Of a stretch of DNA of 64,000 bases, positions 36,336 through 45,290 are shown one piece after another. Where the stretch lies: NCBI RefSeq assembly GCF_016755875.1, contig NZ_BNED01000005.1, positions 1,674,001 to 1,738,000 of the forward strand, written 5' to 3'. A program made the position numbers and the translations under genes. Source of the stretch: Streptomyces spororaveus (lineage in GTDB: Bacteria; Actinomycetota; Actinomycetes; Streptomycetales; Streptomycetaceae). The notes under the pieces were generated by a model, which saw only the letters and a program-made list of their open reading frames with translations, made no database searches and was not told the origin of the DNA. Position 1 is the first letter of the stretch. Each line of letters starts with the position of its first letter.

Positions 36336-38159
36336 TTGCGCGAGATCACCGTCCCACCCGTCGTCACGGGCTCACCCGTCGGCGGCCTGGCCGACATCGT
36401 CTTCCAGCACGCCCGCGACGAGCCGGACCGGGTGGTGCTCGGCCGGAAAGCCGACGGGGTCTGGCAGGACGTGACGTCCCGGGAGCTGGCCGACGAGGTG
36501 CTCGCGCTCGCCCGGGGGCTGCTGGCCCAGGGGGTGCGCTTCGGGGACCGGGTCGCCGTCATGTCCCGTACCCGGTACGAGTGGACCCTGTTCGACTTCG
36601 CCCTGTGGGCGATCGGCGCCCAGCCCGTCCCGGTGTATCCGACGTCCTCGGCCGATCAGGTGCACTGGATCCTCTTCGACACCGACTGCACGGCCTGCGT
36701 GGTCGAGGACGAGGACCAGGCCATGACCGTGGGGTCGGTCATCGACCGGCTCCCGCACCTGCGCCGGCTGTGGCAGCTCGACGCCGGGGCGGTGGACGAG
36801 CTCGTCGCCGACGGGCGCGGGGTCGCCGAGGACGTGGTACACCGCCACCGGGGTGCGGTGACGCCCGACGCGACCGCCACCGTCATCTACACCTCCGGCA
36901 CCACGGGCCGGCCGAAGGGGTGCGTGCTCACGCACGCGAACTTCATGTACGAGAGCGACACCCTGGTCAGCCGCTGGGAGTCGGTCTTCCAGGCCCGGCA
37001 GGGCGAGCAGCCGTCCACGCTGCTCTTCCTGCCACTGGCGCACGTGTTCGGGCGGATGGTGGAGGTGGCCGCCGTCCGGGCGCGGGTCAAGCTGGGCCAC
37101 CAACCCGTGCTGGCGGCGGCCGAGTTGCTGCCGGATCTCGCCGCGTTCCGGCCGACCTTCGTGCTGGGCGTACCGTACGTCTTCGAGAAGATCTTCGCGG
37201 GCGCCCGCCGCAAGGCGGAGGCGGAGGGGCGTACGGGTCCCTTCGACCGGGCGGTGGAGACGGCCGTGCGGTACGCGGAGGCGCGCGAGCGCAGGGCCTT
37301 CGGCACCGGGCCGGGGCCGTCGGCCGCGCTGCGCGTGGAGCACCAGTTCTTCGACCGGCTCGTCTACGGGAAGGTCCGGGAGGCGATGGGCGGCCGGGTG
37401 CGGCACGCCATGTCGGGCGGGTCGGCGATGTCGCGCCGCCTGGGGCTGTTCCTCGACGGGGCCGGCATCACGGTGTTCGAGGGGTACGGGCTGACCGAGT
37501 CGTGCGCGGCGGCCACCGCGAACCCGCCGGGGGCGACCAAGTACGGCACGGTGGGGCGGCCGATCCCGGGCAGTACGGTGCACATCGCGGACGACGGGGA
37601 GGTCTGGCTGCACGGCCGTCACATCTTCTCCGGCTATCTGAACGACCCCCGCGCCACGGAGGCGGTCCTGCGGGACGGCTGGCTGGCCACCGGGGATCTG
37701 GGGCGGCTGGACGCGGACGGGTACCTGACCATCACCGGGCGCAAGAAGGACATCCTGGTGACCTCCAACGGCAAGAGCGTGGCGCCCGCCGCGCTGGAGG
37801 AGCGGGTGCGTTCGCATCCGCTGGTGTCGCAGTGCGTGCTGGTGGGCAACGACCGGCCGTACATCGCGGCGCTGCTCACCCTGGACATGGACGGGATAGC
37901 GCACTGGCTGTCGATGCGCGGCCGGCCGCAGTTGCCGGCGGCGGAGCTGGTGGGCGACCCGGAGCTGACGGCGGAGGTCCGCCGGGCGGTGGTGGCCGCG
38001 AACACCCTGGTCTCACAGGCGGAGGCGATCCGCACCTTCCGGGTGCTGGGCGAGCAGTTCACGGAGGAGCGGGGGCTCCTGACGCCCTCGCTGAAGCTCA
38101 AGCGCCGGGCGATCGAGAAGGCGTACGCGAAGGAGGTCGCGGCGCTGTACTCCTCCTGA
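36336..38159 (+). CDS. long-chain acyl-CoA synthetase (FadD-type, AMP-binding)
   Basis: Activates fatty acids to acyl-CoA through an acyl-AMP. The AMP motif YTSGTTGRPKGCVLTH is at about residues 184-199, followed by FEGYGLTESCAA and the C-terminal hinge and lysine motifs DGWLATGDLG and ITGRKKDILVTSNGKS. TTG 36336 is preferred: LREITVPPVV matches family N termini and GGAGAGGAG lies upstream. A GTG at 36258, also with GGGGAGG before it, would add 26 residues unlike the family. Length 607 aa. It is a stand-alone gene 103 bases after the LysR gene and 157 bases before the liv operon. Confidence 0.9.
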   Translation: MREITVPPVVTGSPVGGLADIVFQHARDEPDRVVLGRKADGVWQDVTSRELADEVLALARGLLAQGVRFGDRVAVMSRTRYEWTLFDFALWAIGAQPVPVYPTSSADQVHWILFDTDCTACVVEDEDQAMTVGSVIDRLPHLRRLWQLDAGAVDELVADGRGVAEDVVHRHRGAVTPDATATVIYTSGTTGRPKGCVLTHANFMYESDTLVSRWESVFQARQGEQPSTLLFLPLAHVFGRMVEVAAVRARVKLGHQPVLAAAELLPDLAAFRPTFVLGVPYVFEKIFAGARRKAEAEGRTGPFDRAVETAVRYAEARERRAFGTGPGPSAALRVEHQFFDRLVYGKVREAMGGRVRHAMSGGSAMSRRLGLFLDGAGITVFEGYGLTESCAAATANPPGATKYGTVGRPIPGSTVHIADDGEVWLHGRHIFSGYLNDPRATEAVLRDGWLATGDLGRLDADGYLTITGRKKDILVTSNGKSVAPAALEERVRSHPLVSQCVLVGNDRPYIAALLTLDMDGIAHWLSMRGRPQLPAAELVGDPELTAEVRRAVVAANTLVSQAEAIRTFRVLGEQFTEERGLLTPSLKLKRRAIEKAYAKEVAALYSS

Positions 38160-38224
38160 GCCGGGTCCGGCCGCGGGGCGTCCCGGCAGGTCCGGGTGGT
38201 TCACCGGCAAGCGCGGCACACATC

Positions 38225-38237
38225 TGACGGTTCGTCA
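38225..38237. promoter_or_regulatory. 13-bp palindrome, upstream operator of the liv operon
   Basis: TGACG-GTT-CGTCA, perfect five-base arms. The same arms recur 33 bases downstream over the -35 box, about three helical turns away, so the two could bind one dimer each on the same DNA face. Confidence 0.7.
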
Positions 38238-38256
38238 TTTTGAGTCGTCGGCAATA

Positions 38257-38285
38257 TTGACGATCCGTCAGGTCCAGCCCAGAAT
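38257..38285 (+). promoter_or_regulatory. liv promoter with a 13-bp operator over the -35 box
   Basis: TTGACG (38257-38262), a 17-base spacer and CAGAAT (38280-38285), followed about 30 bases on by GGAGGGG and the ATG at 38317. The palindrome TGACG-ATC-CGTCA (38258-38270) covers the -35 element and is the second copy of the site at 38225-38237. This placement suits repression. Confidence 0.72.
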
Positions 38286-38316
38286 GCGGGGATTCCGACC
38301 GGAGGGGATCCCCGAC

Positions 38317-39585
38317 ATGTTGCGCCCGATCCGCACCCTGGCCGCCGCGGCGGCGGCCCTCGCGCTCGTCTCCGCCTGCAACTCCGCCTCCACCAACGGC
38401 ACCTCCCCCGGAAAACCCGGCGACGCGCCGGGCAACGCCCGCGGCGTGAGCGACGACTCGATCAAGGTCGGCGGGATCGTGTCGATGACCAGCGCCAGCG
38501 GCTACAGCAAGAAGGACACCGACCTCGGCGCCAAGGCCCGCTACCTGCGGGCCAACGCCGAGGGCGGGGTCAACGGACGCAAGATCGACTACCTCGGCGC
38601 GGAGGATGACGGCCAGGACCCCGCCAAGAACCTGGCGGCCGCCCGCAAACTCGTCCAGCAGGACAAGGTCTTCGCCGTCTCCCCCATGAGCTCGGTGACC
38701 TTCTCCGGCGCCGACTTCCTGGAGCAGGAGAAGGTCCCCACCTTCGGCTGGGGCACCCTGCCCTCCTTCTGCGGACCCCGGCACATCTACGGCTTCAACG
38801 GCTGCCTGGTCCCCACCCCAGGCGGCACCCTCAACCAGACCTGGCCCGAGGGCATCGGCCAGATCCTCGGCGGGGCCCGGGGCAAGTCGGTCGCGATCAT
38901 CGCCAACGACAGCGACGCCGGCAAGTTCGGCATCCGGACCTTTCAGCAGGGCTTCGCCGGCGCCGGGTTCACGGTCTCCTACGCCAAGGCCTCCGTGCCC
39001 GCCACCGCCGTCCCGAGCGACTGGTCCGCGTACGTGAAGGAGATCCTCTCCGGCAGCGACGGCAAGGCCCCGGACGCCGTCGTCTCCGTCATGCAGACCC
39101 CGAACAACATCGGGCTGTTCACCGCGCTCAAGCGCAGCGGCTACCAGGGGCTGCTCTCCGACCCGACCGACTACGACCCCGGACTGCTCGCCAAGGAGGC
39201 CACCAAGCAGGCCCTCGACGGGGTGCACGTGCTGCTGCAGTTCCAGCCCTTCGAGTCGGCCGATCCGAAGATGGCGCAGTTCAAGGCCGACATCAAGGCG
39301 GCCTCGGGCGGCCAGGACGTGCCGCTCAGCATGCACATGCTCACCGGGTACATGTCGGCCGACCTCTTCCTCTCCATCGCGCGGAAGGCCGGCAAGGACC
39401 TGACCGTCGAGTCCTTCCAGGCCGCCGCGCAGGGCTTCTCCGACACCGGCACGCTCGTCGGCGACCGCGCGGAGCCCAAGGGGCAGAAGGACAGCTTCGG
39501 CTGCGGAGCGCTCGTCCAGCTGAGGAACGGCGCGTACGAGGTCTCCGTACCGTTCAAGTGCTACGAACCCGTCCCCTTCAAGTAG
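38317..39585 (+). CDS. livK: branched-chain amino acid-type ABC transporter substrate-binding lipoprotein
   Basis: Periplasmic-binding-protein-like type I receptor anchored to the membrane outside. The signal peptide ends in a lipobox with VSAC (Cys21). The mature protein has SIKVGGIVSMTSASG and VNGRKIDYLGAEDDGQDPAKN, then FAVSPMSSVTFSGADFLEQ, all typical of the LivK/leucine-binding family. ATG 38317 with GGAGGGG upstream; 422 aa. Ligands of this family also include urea, short amides and aromatic acids, so leucine is not assured. It is the first gene of a four-function operon with the fused permease-ATPase nine bases downstream. Confidence 0.9.
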   Translation: MLRPIRTLAAAAAALALVSACNSASTNGTSPGKPGDAPGNARGVSDDSIKVGGIVSMTSASGYSKKDTDLGAKARYLRANAEGGVNGRKIDYLGAEDDGQDPAKNLAAARKLVQQDKVFAVSPMSSVTFSGADFLEQEKVPTFGWGTLPSFCGPRHIYGFNGCLVPTPGGTLNQTWPEGIGQILGGARGKSVAIIANDSDAGKFGIRTFQQGFAGAGFTVSYAKASVPATAVPSDWSAYVKEILSGSDGKAPDAVVSVMQTPNNIGLFTALKRSGYQGLLSDPTDYDPGLLAKEATKQALDGVHVLLQFQPFESADPKMAQFKADIKAASGGQDVPLSMHMLTGYMSADLFLSIARKAGKDLTVESFQAAAQGFSDTGTLVGDRAEPKGQKDSFGCGALVQLRNGAYEVSVPFKCYEPVPFK

Positions 39586-39594
39586 GGCGGCGGC

Positions 39595-42270
39595 ATGGGG
39601 GATCTGCTCGTCTTCGTACTGAGCGGTCTGGTCTCCGGCGCCCTGTACGCACTGCTCGCCACCGGGCTCGTGCTCTCGTACTCGGCTTCCGGACTGTTCA
39701 ACTTCGCGCACGGGGCCACCGCCTACCTGTGCGCGCTCACCTTCTACGAGCTGCACTCCGGGCTGGGCTGGCCCGCCGTCCCGGCCGCCCTGCTGGTGGT
39801 GTGCGTCCTCGCCCCCGGTCTCGGCTGGGGGCTGGACCGGCTGATGTTCCGGCGGCTCGCCCGGGTCGGCGAGACCGCGCAGATCGTGGCCACCATCGGG
39901 CTGCTGGTGGCCCTGCCGGCCGCCGGACTGTGGGCGGTGGACCTGCTGGCGGACGCGGGCGCGCCGGTGAGGCCGGCGGAGAACCAGTTCGGGCTGCCGG
40001 GCGTGGGACCCAGTCCCTCGAGGTCCTGGCAGCTCACCGAGGGCGTCGGCATCGACTCCGACCAGCTGATCACCTGGGTGGTCACCGCGCTGGTGGCGGT
40101 GGCCCTGTGGGTCCTGCTGCGGCACACCCGGCTGGGGCTGCACCTGCGGGCCGCCGTCGACAACCGTTCGCTGACCGAGCTGCGCGGCATCAGTGCCGAC
40201 CGGCTGTCGTCGGCGGCCTGGATGATCGCGTCGGGGCTCGCCGGGCTGGCGGGAGTGCTGGCGACACCGCTGCTGGGGCTGTCGGCGCACGACTTCACCC
40301 TGTTCCTGTTCGTGTCGGCCACGGCGGCGGTCATCGGACGGTTCGCGTCCGTGCCGCTCGCCTTCGCGGGCGGGCTCGGGCTCGGCGTGCTGCAGAACCT
40401 GGTGGCCGGGTACGCGTCCTTCGCCGAGTCCGTCACCGGCTTCCGGACGGCCGTACCCTTCCTGATCCTGTTCGGCGGGCTGCTGGTGCTGACCCGCACG
40501 GCGCGGACGGCGGGGGTCGCGGCCGTGGACGCGCCGCCGGTCGACCATCTGGCCGGGGCGTCGTGGGGGCGGCGGTGGGGGGTGTGGGCCGCGGGCGCGG
40601 CGGCGCTGTGCGTGGCGCTCTACACCGTCACCACCCCCTTCTGGAGCGGGCTGCTGGCACAGGGGCTGGCCATCGCGCTCGTGTTCATGTCCTTCACGGT
40701 CGTGACGGGGCTCGGGGCGATGGTGTCGCTGGCACAGGGCACCTTCGTGACCGGCGCCGCGCTCGTGGCGGGGCTGCTCATGAGCCGGGGCTGGCCCTTC
40801 GTGGCCGCGCTGGCGGTGGGCACGTGCGCGGCGGCGCTGCTGGGGGCGCTCGTCGCGCTCCCGGCGCTGCGGCTGGGGGGCAGGTCCCTGGCCCTTGCCA
40901 CGCTGGCGCTGGCCTTCCTCGCCGATCAGGTGCTCTTCCAGCTTCGGTGGCTGCGCAACGGCGACGCCGGGTGGCCGGTCCCCCGTCCGGTGATCGGGCC
41001 GGTGGACCTCTCCGACGACCGGGCGCTGGGGGTGGCCCTGGTGGTCCTGGTCGCGCTGGTGGCGGCCGCGCTGACCGCGCTGCGGAACTCCCCGTCGGGG
41101 CGCGCGATGCTGGCGGTCCGGTCGGCCCCGGCCGCGGCGGTCGCCTCGGGGGTCTCCGTACTGCGCACGAAACTGCTGCTGTTCACGCTGTCGGCGGGCC
41201 TGGCCGGGTTCGGGGGCGTGCTGTACGCCTCGTACAACACCCGGATCACGGCGACGGACTTCACGGCGATGACCGGGCTGGTGTGGCTGGCGGTGGTCGT
41301 GGCGGCGGGGGTGCGCAGGCCGCAGTACGCGGTGGTGGCGGGGCTGGTGTTCGCCGTCGCCCCGCGGGTGCTGGCGGACTACGTGACGGAGTCGGCGCAT
41401 CTGCCGGTGATCCTGTTCGGCCTGGCGGGGCTGGCCCTGGCCAACGACCCCGACGGGTACTGCGCGGCCGTCCCGGTACGGCTGGCGCTCAAGCGGGCCG
41501 CCGCTTCCCGGGGCTGCGCCCCGGACCCCTCGGGGGCTCCGCCCCCGGACCCCCGCGGCTCGAACGCCGGCGAGGCTGGTATCTCCCTGGAGCTGCGCGG
41601 GGTCACCGCCGGGTACGACGGAGGGCTCGTGCTGCACGGGGTGGATCTGGCCGTCCGCGCGGGCGAGATCCTCGCGGTGCTCGGGCCCAACGGGGCCGGG
41701 AAGAGCACCACGTGCAAGGTCGCGGCCGGGCTGCTGCCCGTCACCGGCGGGGAGGTGCGCATCCACGGACGGGACGCCACCGGTGACGGGCCCGTCCGCC
41801 GGTCGCGGGCCGGGGTGCTGCTCGCTCCCGAAGGGCGCGGGATCTTCCCCGCGCTGACCATCGAGGAAAACCTGGCCCTGTACCTCAAGGACGCCGACGC
41901 CCGGGCGGCCGTCTACGCGCGCTTCCCGCGGCTGGCCGAGCGGCGCGGGATCCCCGCCGGGGCGCTCTCGGGCGGGGAGCAGCAGATGCTGGCCCTGGCT
42001 CCGCTGCTCCAGCGGCCGCCCGCGGTGCTGATCGCCGACGAACCCTCGCTCGGGCTCGCCCCGCGCGTGGCGGAGGAGGTGTACGCCCTGCTCACCGAAC
42101 TGCGCGACGCCGGGACGGCGCTGCTCCTGGTGGAGGAGAAGGCGGCCGGGATCCTCGGGATCGCCGACACCGTGGCCTACCTCTCCCAGGGCCGGGTCTC
42201 CTGGTGCGGCCCCCGGGCCGAGGTGGAGGCGGACCGGCTCACCGAGGCCTACCTGGGGATGGGGACATGA
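39595..42270 (+). CDS. fused LivH-LivM-LivF: two ABC permeases and an ATPase in one chain
   Basis: 891-aa fusion of three normally separate subunits. Residues 1-300 are LivH-like (SGALYALLATGLVLSYSASG at the start). Residues about 320-630 are LivM-like (GLGAMVSLAQGTFVTGAALV). Residues 663-891 are a LivF ATPase with Walker A GPNGAGKSTT, signature LSGGEQQMLALA and Walker B VLIADEPSLGLAP. The H-M join resembles fusions known in other Actinobacteria. The M-F join is a 24-residue Pro/Gly/Asp linker encoded by a palindromic repeat (41508-41580) of intergenic type, with no stop in frame. The LivG gene overlaps its stop by ATGA. Confidence 0.88.
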   Translation: MGDLLVFVLSGLVSGALYALLATGLVLSYSASGLFNFAHGATAYLCALTFYELHSGLGWPAVPAALLVVCVLAPGLGWGLDRLMFRRLARVGETAQIVATIGLLVALPAAGLWAVDLLADAGAPVRPAENQFGLPGVGPSPSRSWQLTEGVGIDSDQLITWVVTALVAVALWVLLRHTRLGLHLRAAVDNRSLTELRGISADRLSSAAWMIASGLAGLAGVLATPLLGLSAHDFTLFLFVSATAAVIGRFASVPLAFAGGLGLGVLQNLVAGYASFAESVTGFRTAVPFLILFGGLLVLTRTARTAGVAAVDAPPVDHLAGASWGRRWGVWAAGAAALCVALYTVTTPFWSGLLAQGLAIALVFMSFTVVTGLGAMVSLAQGTFVTGAALVAGLLMSRGWPFVAALAVGTCAAALLGALVALPALRLGGRSLALATLALAFLADQVLFQLRWLRNGDAGWPVPRPVIGPVDLSDDRALGVALVVLVALVAAALTALRNSPSGRAMLAVRSAPAAAVASGVSVLRTKLLLFTLSAGLAGFGGVLYASYNTRITATDFTAMTGLVWLAVVVAAGVRRPQYAVVAGLVFAVAPRVLADYVTESAHLPVILFGLAGLALANDPDGYCAAVPVRLALKRAAASRGCAPDPSGAPPPDPRGSNAGEAGISLELRGVTAGYDGGLVLHGVDLAVRAGEILAVLGPNGAGKSTTCKVAAGLLPVTGGEVRIHGRDATGDGPVRRSRAGVLLAPEGRGIFPALTIEENLALYLKDADARAAVYARFPRLAERRGIPAGALSGGEQQMLALAPLLQRPPAVLIADEPSLGLAPRVAEEVYALLTELRDAGTALLLVEEKAAGILGIADTVAYLSQGRVSWCGPRAEVEADRLTEAYLGMGT
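41508..41580. repeat. Streptomyces-type palindromic intergenic repeat captured inside a gene
   Basis: The stretch contains GGGGCTGCGCCCCGGACCCC, then GGGGGCTCCGCCCCCGGAC (two hairpins), and CTCGAACGCCGGCGAGGCTGG. This combination is a dispersed element commonly found between genes in Streptomyces genomes. Here it is read through in frame and forms the linker between the LivM and LivF parts. Identification is from memory of such elements, not from a search. Confidence 0.7.
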
Positions 42271-43043
42271 GCGAGGGCGGGTACGTACTGGAGGCCCGCG
42301 GGGTCGGTGTGCGCTTCGGCGGCGTCCGGGCGCTGACCGGGGTGGATCTCGGGGTCCGCGCGGGCGAGGTGTGCGGGCTGATCGGGCCGAACGGCGCCGG
42401 CAAGACCACGCTGTTCGACGTGCTGTCCGGGATCCGCCGCCCCGACCGGGGGCGGCTGCTGCTGGACGGGGCGGACGTCACCCGCCGCTCCCCCGTCTGG
42501 CGGGCCCGGCACGGGATACGCCGGACCTTCCAGCGGCAGCAGCTGTTCGGTCAGCTCAGCGTGGCCGACAACGTGCTGGTGGCGCAGGAGTGGCGGGGCG
42601 GCGGGGGCGGCCCGGCGGCCGATCTCCTGGCCCTGCCGGCCCGGCGGGCCCGGGAGCGCGAGCGCCGGGCCCGCGGCGAGCGGGTGCTGGCCGGCTGCGG
42701 GATCGGCGCGCTCGGGGCCTCGTACGCCGGCGGGCTGCCCGTCGGGCAGGCCCGGATGGTGGAACTGGCCCGGGCGGTGGCCGATCCGCCGCGGGTGCTG
42801 CTGCTGGACGAACCCGCGTCGGGCATGTCCGCGCCCGAGCGGGACCGGCTCGCGGAGGTCGTGCGGCGGCTGGCGGAGCGGGAGGGCTGCGCGGTGCTGC
42901 TGGTCGAGCACAACGTGGCCTTCGTGATGGAGCTGTGCGCGCGGGTCGTCGTGCTGGACCTCGGGACGGTGCTGGCCGAGGGCACCGCGGCCGAGGTGCG
43001 GGCGAACCCGTTGGTGCGGGAGGCGTACCTGGGGACCGCGTGA
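42267..43043 (+). CDS. livG: branched-chain amino acid-type ABC transporter ATP-binding protein
   Basis: Second ATPase of the transporter, 258 aa. Walker A is GPNGAGKTTLFDVLSG (about 39-54), the Q loop follows in IRRTFQRQQLFGQLSV, Walker B is VLLLDEPASG and the switch His is in LLVEHNVAFVM. The signature motif is unusual: GGLPVGQARMVELARA in place of LSGGQ, as in some LivG proteins with relaxed signatures. ATG 42267 overlaps the stop of the fused gene (ATGA). It pairs with the LivF domain of that protein to form the ATPase dimer. Confidence 0.92.
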   Translation: MSEGGYVLEARGVGVRFGGVRALTGVDLGVRAGEVCGLIGPNGAGKTTLFDVLSGIRRPDRGRLLLDGADVTRRSPVWRARHGIRRTFQRQQLFGQLSVADNVLVAQEWRGGGGGPAADLLALPARRARERERRARGERVLAGCGIGALGASYAGGLPVGQARMVELARAVADPPRVLLLDEPASGMSAPERDRLAEVVRRLAEREGCAVLLVEHNVAFVMELCARVVVLDLGTVLAEGTAAEVRANPLVREAYLGTA

Positions 43044-43149
43044 GGGCGCACATGCGGCCGATGGCGGGAATACGCCGCGTGAGTGGCCGGTTGTGGCCCC
43101 TCGTACGACGCTCCACCACCACCGCACCGACGTGAGGGAACGACCAGAC

Positions 43150-43998
43150 GTGAACCAGGTCCCCGCCATCAAGCTCAACAACGGCACGCTCATGCCCCAG
43201 CTCGGCTACGGCGTCTGGCAGGTGCCGGACGCGGAGGCGGAGCGCGCCGTCGGGACCGCCCTGGAGGCCGGTTACCGCAGCATCGACACGGCCGCCATCT
43301 ACGGCAACGAGCGGGGTACGGGCAAGGCCGTCGCCGCCTCCGGACTGCCGCGCGAGGAGCTGTTCGTCACCACCAAGCTGTGGAACGGCCCGAAGCAGAC
43401 CTGGGGCCGGGACCAGGTGCTGCGCGCCTTCGACGACTCCCTCGCCAAGCTGCGCCTGGACCACGTCGACCTGTACCTGATCCACTGGCCGCGTCCGATG
43501 CGCGACGACTTCGTCGCCATCTGGAAGACCTTCGAGGAGATCGCGGCGAGCGGCCGCGCCAAGGCGGTCGGCGTGTCGAACTTCCGCCCGGCGGACCTGG
43601 ACCGGATCGCCGCCGAGAGCGCCCTGGTGCCGGCCGTCAACCAGGTCGAGCTGCACCCGCTGCACCCGCAGGCCGCACTGCGCGCCGAGCACGCCGCGCG
43701 CGGGATCGTCACCGAGGCCTGGTCGCCGCTGGGCCAGGGCAAGGAACTCCTCACGCTGCCGGCCGTCACCTCGATCGCCGCCACGCACGGCCGCAGCGCC
43801 GCCCAGGTGGTGCTGCGCTGGCACCTCCAGCACGGGAACGTCGTGATCCCGAAGTCGGTGACCCCCGCCCGCATCCGGGAGAACCTGGACGTCTTCGGCT
43901 TCGAGCTGGACGCCGCCGAGACGGCCGCGCTGGACGCCCTCGGCGCGGGCGCGGCGGGCCGCCGGATCGGGCCGGACCCGGCCGAGTTCGACGTCTGA
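43150..43998 (+). CDS. aldo/keto reductase
   Basis: NADPH-dependent (beta/alpha)8 barrel oxidoreductase. The catalytic tetrad is present: Asp46 and Tyr51 in SIDTAAIYGNE, Lys76 in TTKLWN and His112 in LIHWPRP. The nucleotide loop VVIPKSVTPARIRENLDVF is also typical. Start GTG 43150 with GAGGGA upstream; 282 aa, the usual size for the AKR5-like 2,5-diketogluconate reductase group. It follows livG by about 106 bases on the same strand and may be read from its own promoter. The physiological substrate is unknown. Confidence 0.93.
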   Translation: MNQVPAIKLNNGTLMPQLGYGVWQVPDAEAERAVGTALEAGYRSIDTAAIYGNERGTGKAVAASGLPREELFVTTKLWNGPKQTWGRDQVLRAFDDSLAKLRLDHVDLYLIHWPRPMRDDFVAIWKTFEEIAASGRAKAVGVSNFRPADLDRIAAESALVPAVNQVELHPLHPQAALRAEHAARGIVTEAWSPLGQGKELLTLPAVTSIAATHGRSAAQVVLRWHLQHGNVVIPKSVTPARIRENLDVFGFELDAAETAALDALGAGAAGRRIGPDPAEFDV

Positions 43999-44046
43999 GC
44001 GGACCGCGGGGAGCCGGCTCCGCCGCCGGGCGGCCCTTCCCGCGCG

Positions 44047-44811
44047 TCAGACGCGTACGAAGCTCCGTATGCGGTACGTCGGCTCCGCGCGCGGGACGTC
44101 CTGGTCCGGCAGCAGCTCCAGCCGGGCCGCCAGTTCCCGCGCGGTGATGCCGCGCGGGACGATGCGGGAGGCGTAGCGGCCCGCGAGCAGGGACTGGGCC
44201 GAGCCGCGCGGGGTGCGCCCCTGGCCGTGGCCGGTGAAGCGGGCCTCGCCGACCGCGAGCAGGCCGGCCCGGGCCGCATAGGCCTCGACCTCCCCGGAGG
44301 CGTCCGAGGGGGTCGGGGTCAGGTGCGCGGCGAAGACGGCGTCGATGTCGCTGCCGACGTCGTGGGCCGAGTCCTTGTCCACGGTGGCGAGGAAGACCCC
44401 GCCGGGCCGCAGCACCCGGGCGGCCTCGGCGATCACCGCGGGCACCAGGCCCGGCTCGCGCAGCAGGTGCAGCAGCCACACCGCGCTCACCGCGTCCAGG
44501 GACGCCGACCGGACCGGCAGCCGGGCCGCGTCGGCGAGGGTCACCGGGATGCCGCGCCGCGCCGCGATCGCGGCCATGCCGTGGGAGGCGTCCGCGCCCA
44601 GGACCCGCAGGGCGGGGCGCCTCATCCGGCTGGTGACGATGCCGGTGCCGCAGCCGAGGTCGAGGAGGGTCTGCGCGTGGTCGGGGAGCAGCCCGAGGAC
44701 GGCGGCGGCCGCCGCCTCTGCGCGCGGGACACCGCCGCGGGTGGCGTCGTAGGCCTCGGCCTCCGCGTCGTAGTCGAGCAGGGATCTCACGGACGGTATG
44801 TGCGTGGTCAT
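44047..44811 (-). CDS. class I SAM-dependent methyltransferase
   Basis: 254-aa methyltransferase of type 11. The SAM motif I is LLDLGCGTGIVTSRM (about 41-55), motif II follows in VLGADASHGM and motif III in VLRPGGVFLATVD. No membrane or targeting signal. ATG 44811 shares one base with the stop of the pterin dehydratase gene (TGATG), so both are made from one transcript; the acceptor molecule is not evident. Convergent with the aldo/keto reductase gene (48 bases between stops). Confidence 0.87.
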   Translation of the reverse strand: MTTHIPSVRSLLDYDAEAEAYDATRGGVPRAEAAAAAVLGLLPDHAQTLLDLGCGTGIVTSRMRRPALRVLGADASHGMAAIAARRGIPVTLADAARLPVRSASLDAVSAVWLLHLLREPGLVPAVIAEAARVLRPGGVFLATVDKDSAHDVGSDIDAVFAAHLTPTPSDASGEVEAYAARAGLLAVGEARFTGHGQGRTPRGSAQSLLAGRYASRIVPRGITARELAARLELLPDQDVPRAEPTYRIRSFVRV

Positions 44812-45116
44812 CAGCTCGCGCCGTGGGCGGGGGCGAGGGCTTCGACGCGTTCGGCGAGGGCGAAGTCGTTCTCCGTCACCACACCGCCGGCGTCGTGGCT
44901 GTTCACGGAGAGCCGGACCGTGTTGTAGCCCAGGGTCAGGTCGGAGTGGTGGTTCAACTCCTCCTGGACGCTGGCGATATGGGCGACGAGGGCGCTGGCG
45001 GCGAAGTGGCCGCCCAGCCGGTAGGTGCGGAAGATCCGGTCGTCCTCGAAGGCCCAGCCGGGGAGCTCCCGCAACCGGTCCTCGATCTCCTTCTGTGACA
45101 GCGGCTCACTCGGCAT
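44811..45116 (-). CDS. 4a-hydroxytetrahydrobiopterin dehydratase (PCD/PhhB-like)
   Basis: 101-aa protein that recycles the carbinolamine form of tetrahydropterin made by aromatic amino acid hydroxylases. The family signature HFAASALVAHIASVQEELNHH (start about residue 37) includes the conserved EELNHH, followed by SDLTLGYNTVRLSVNSHDAGG. ATG 45116. Overlap with the methyltransferase start suggests coupling. No phenylalanine hydroxylase is in the window, and some PCD proteins serve other roles, so the physiological partner is open. Confidence 0.93.
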   Translation of the reverse strand: MPSEPLSQKEIEDRLRELPGWAFEDDRIFRTYRLGGHFAASALVAHIASVQEELNHHSDLTLGYNTVRLSVNSHDAGGVVTENDFALAERVEALAPAHGAS

Positions 45117-45260
45117 GCACCGGCTCCTTTTCCCCGTGACGTGTAGTCAAGGTTCCCACAGTGCACGGTGGAACAATCCTTTCGCGCCATAGTGCGCTCG
45201 GGTGCTTCTACGCCTTCCAGGTCCGTCGCGCCCCCCATATGCTCCTGCGCCGAACAGGCT

Positions 45261-45275
45261 GTTACCAGCGGTAAC
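45261..45275. promoter_or_regulatory. 15-bp palindrome upstream of the FAD oxidoreductase gene
   Basis: GTTACC-AGC-GGTAAC, perfect six-base arms, 15 bases upstream of the ATG at 45291 and thus placed to block initiation. A related but differently spaced site (TTACCT-CCC-AGGTAA) lies at 48417-48431. Confidence 0.5.
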
Positions 45276-45290
45276 GAGAGGGCATTCGCC

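Noticed and set aside
38098..41766. Minus-strand open frame of about 1200 codons opposite livK and livHMF
   Set aside because: Low-complexity Arg/Gln/Gly/His translation; a shadow of the recognised plus-strand ABC genes.
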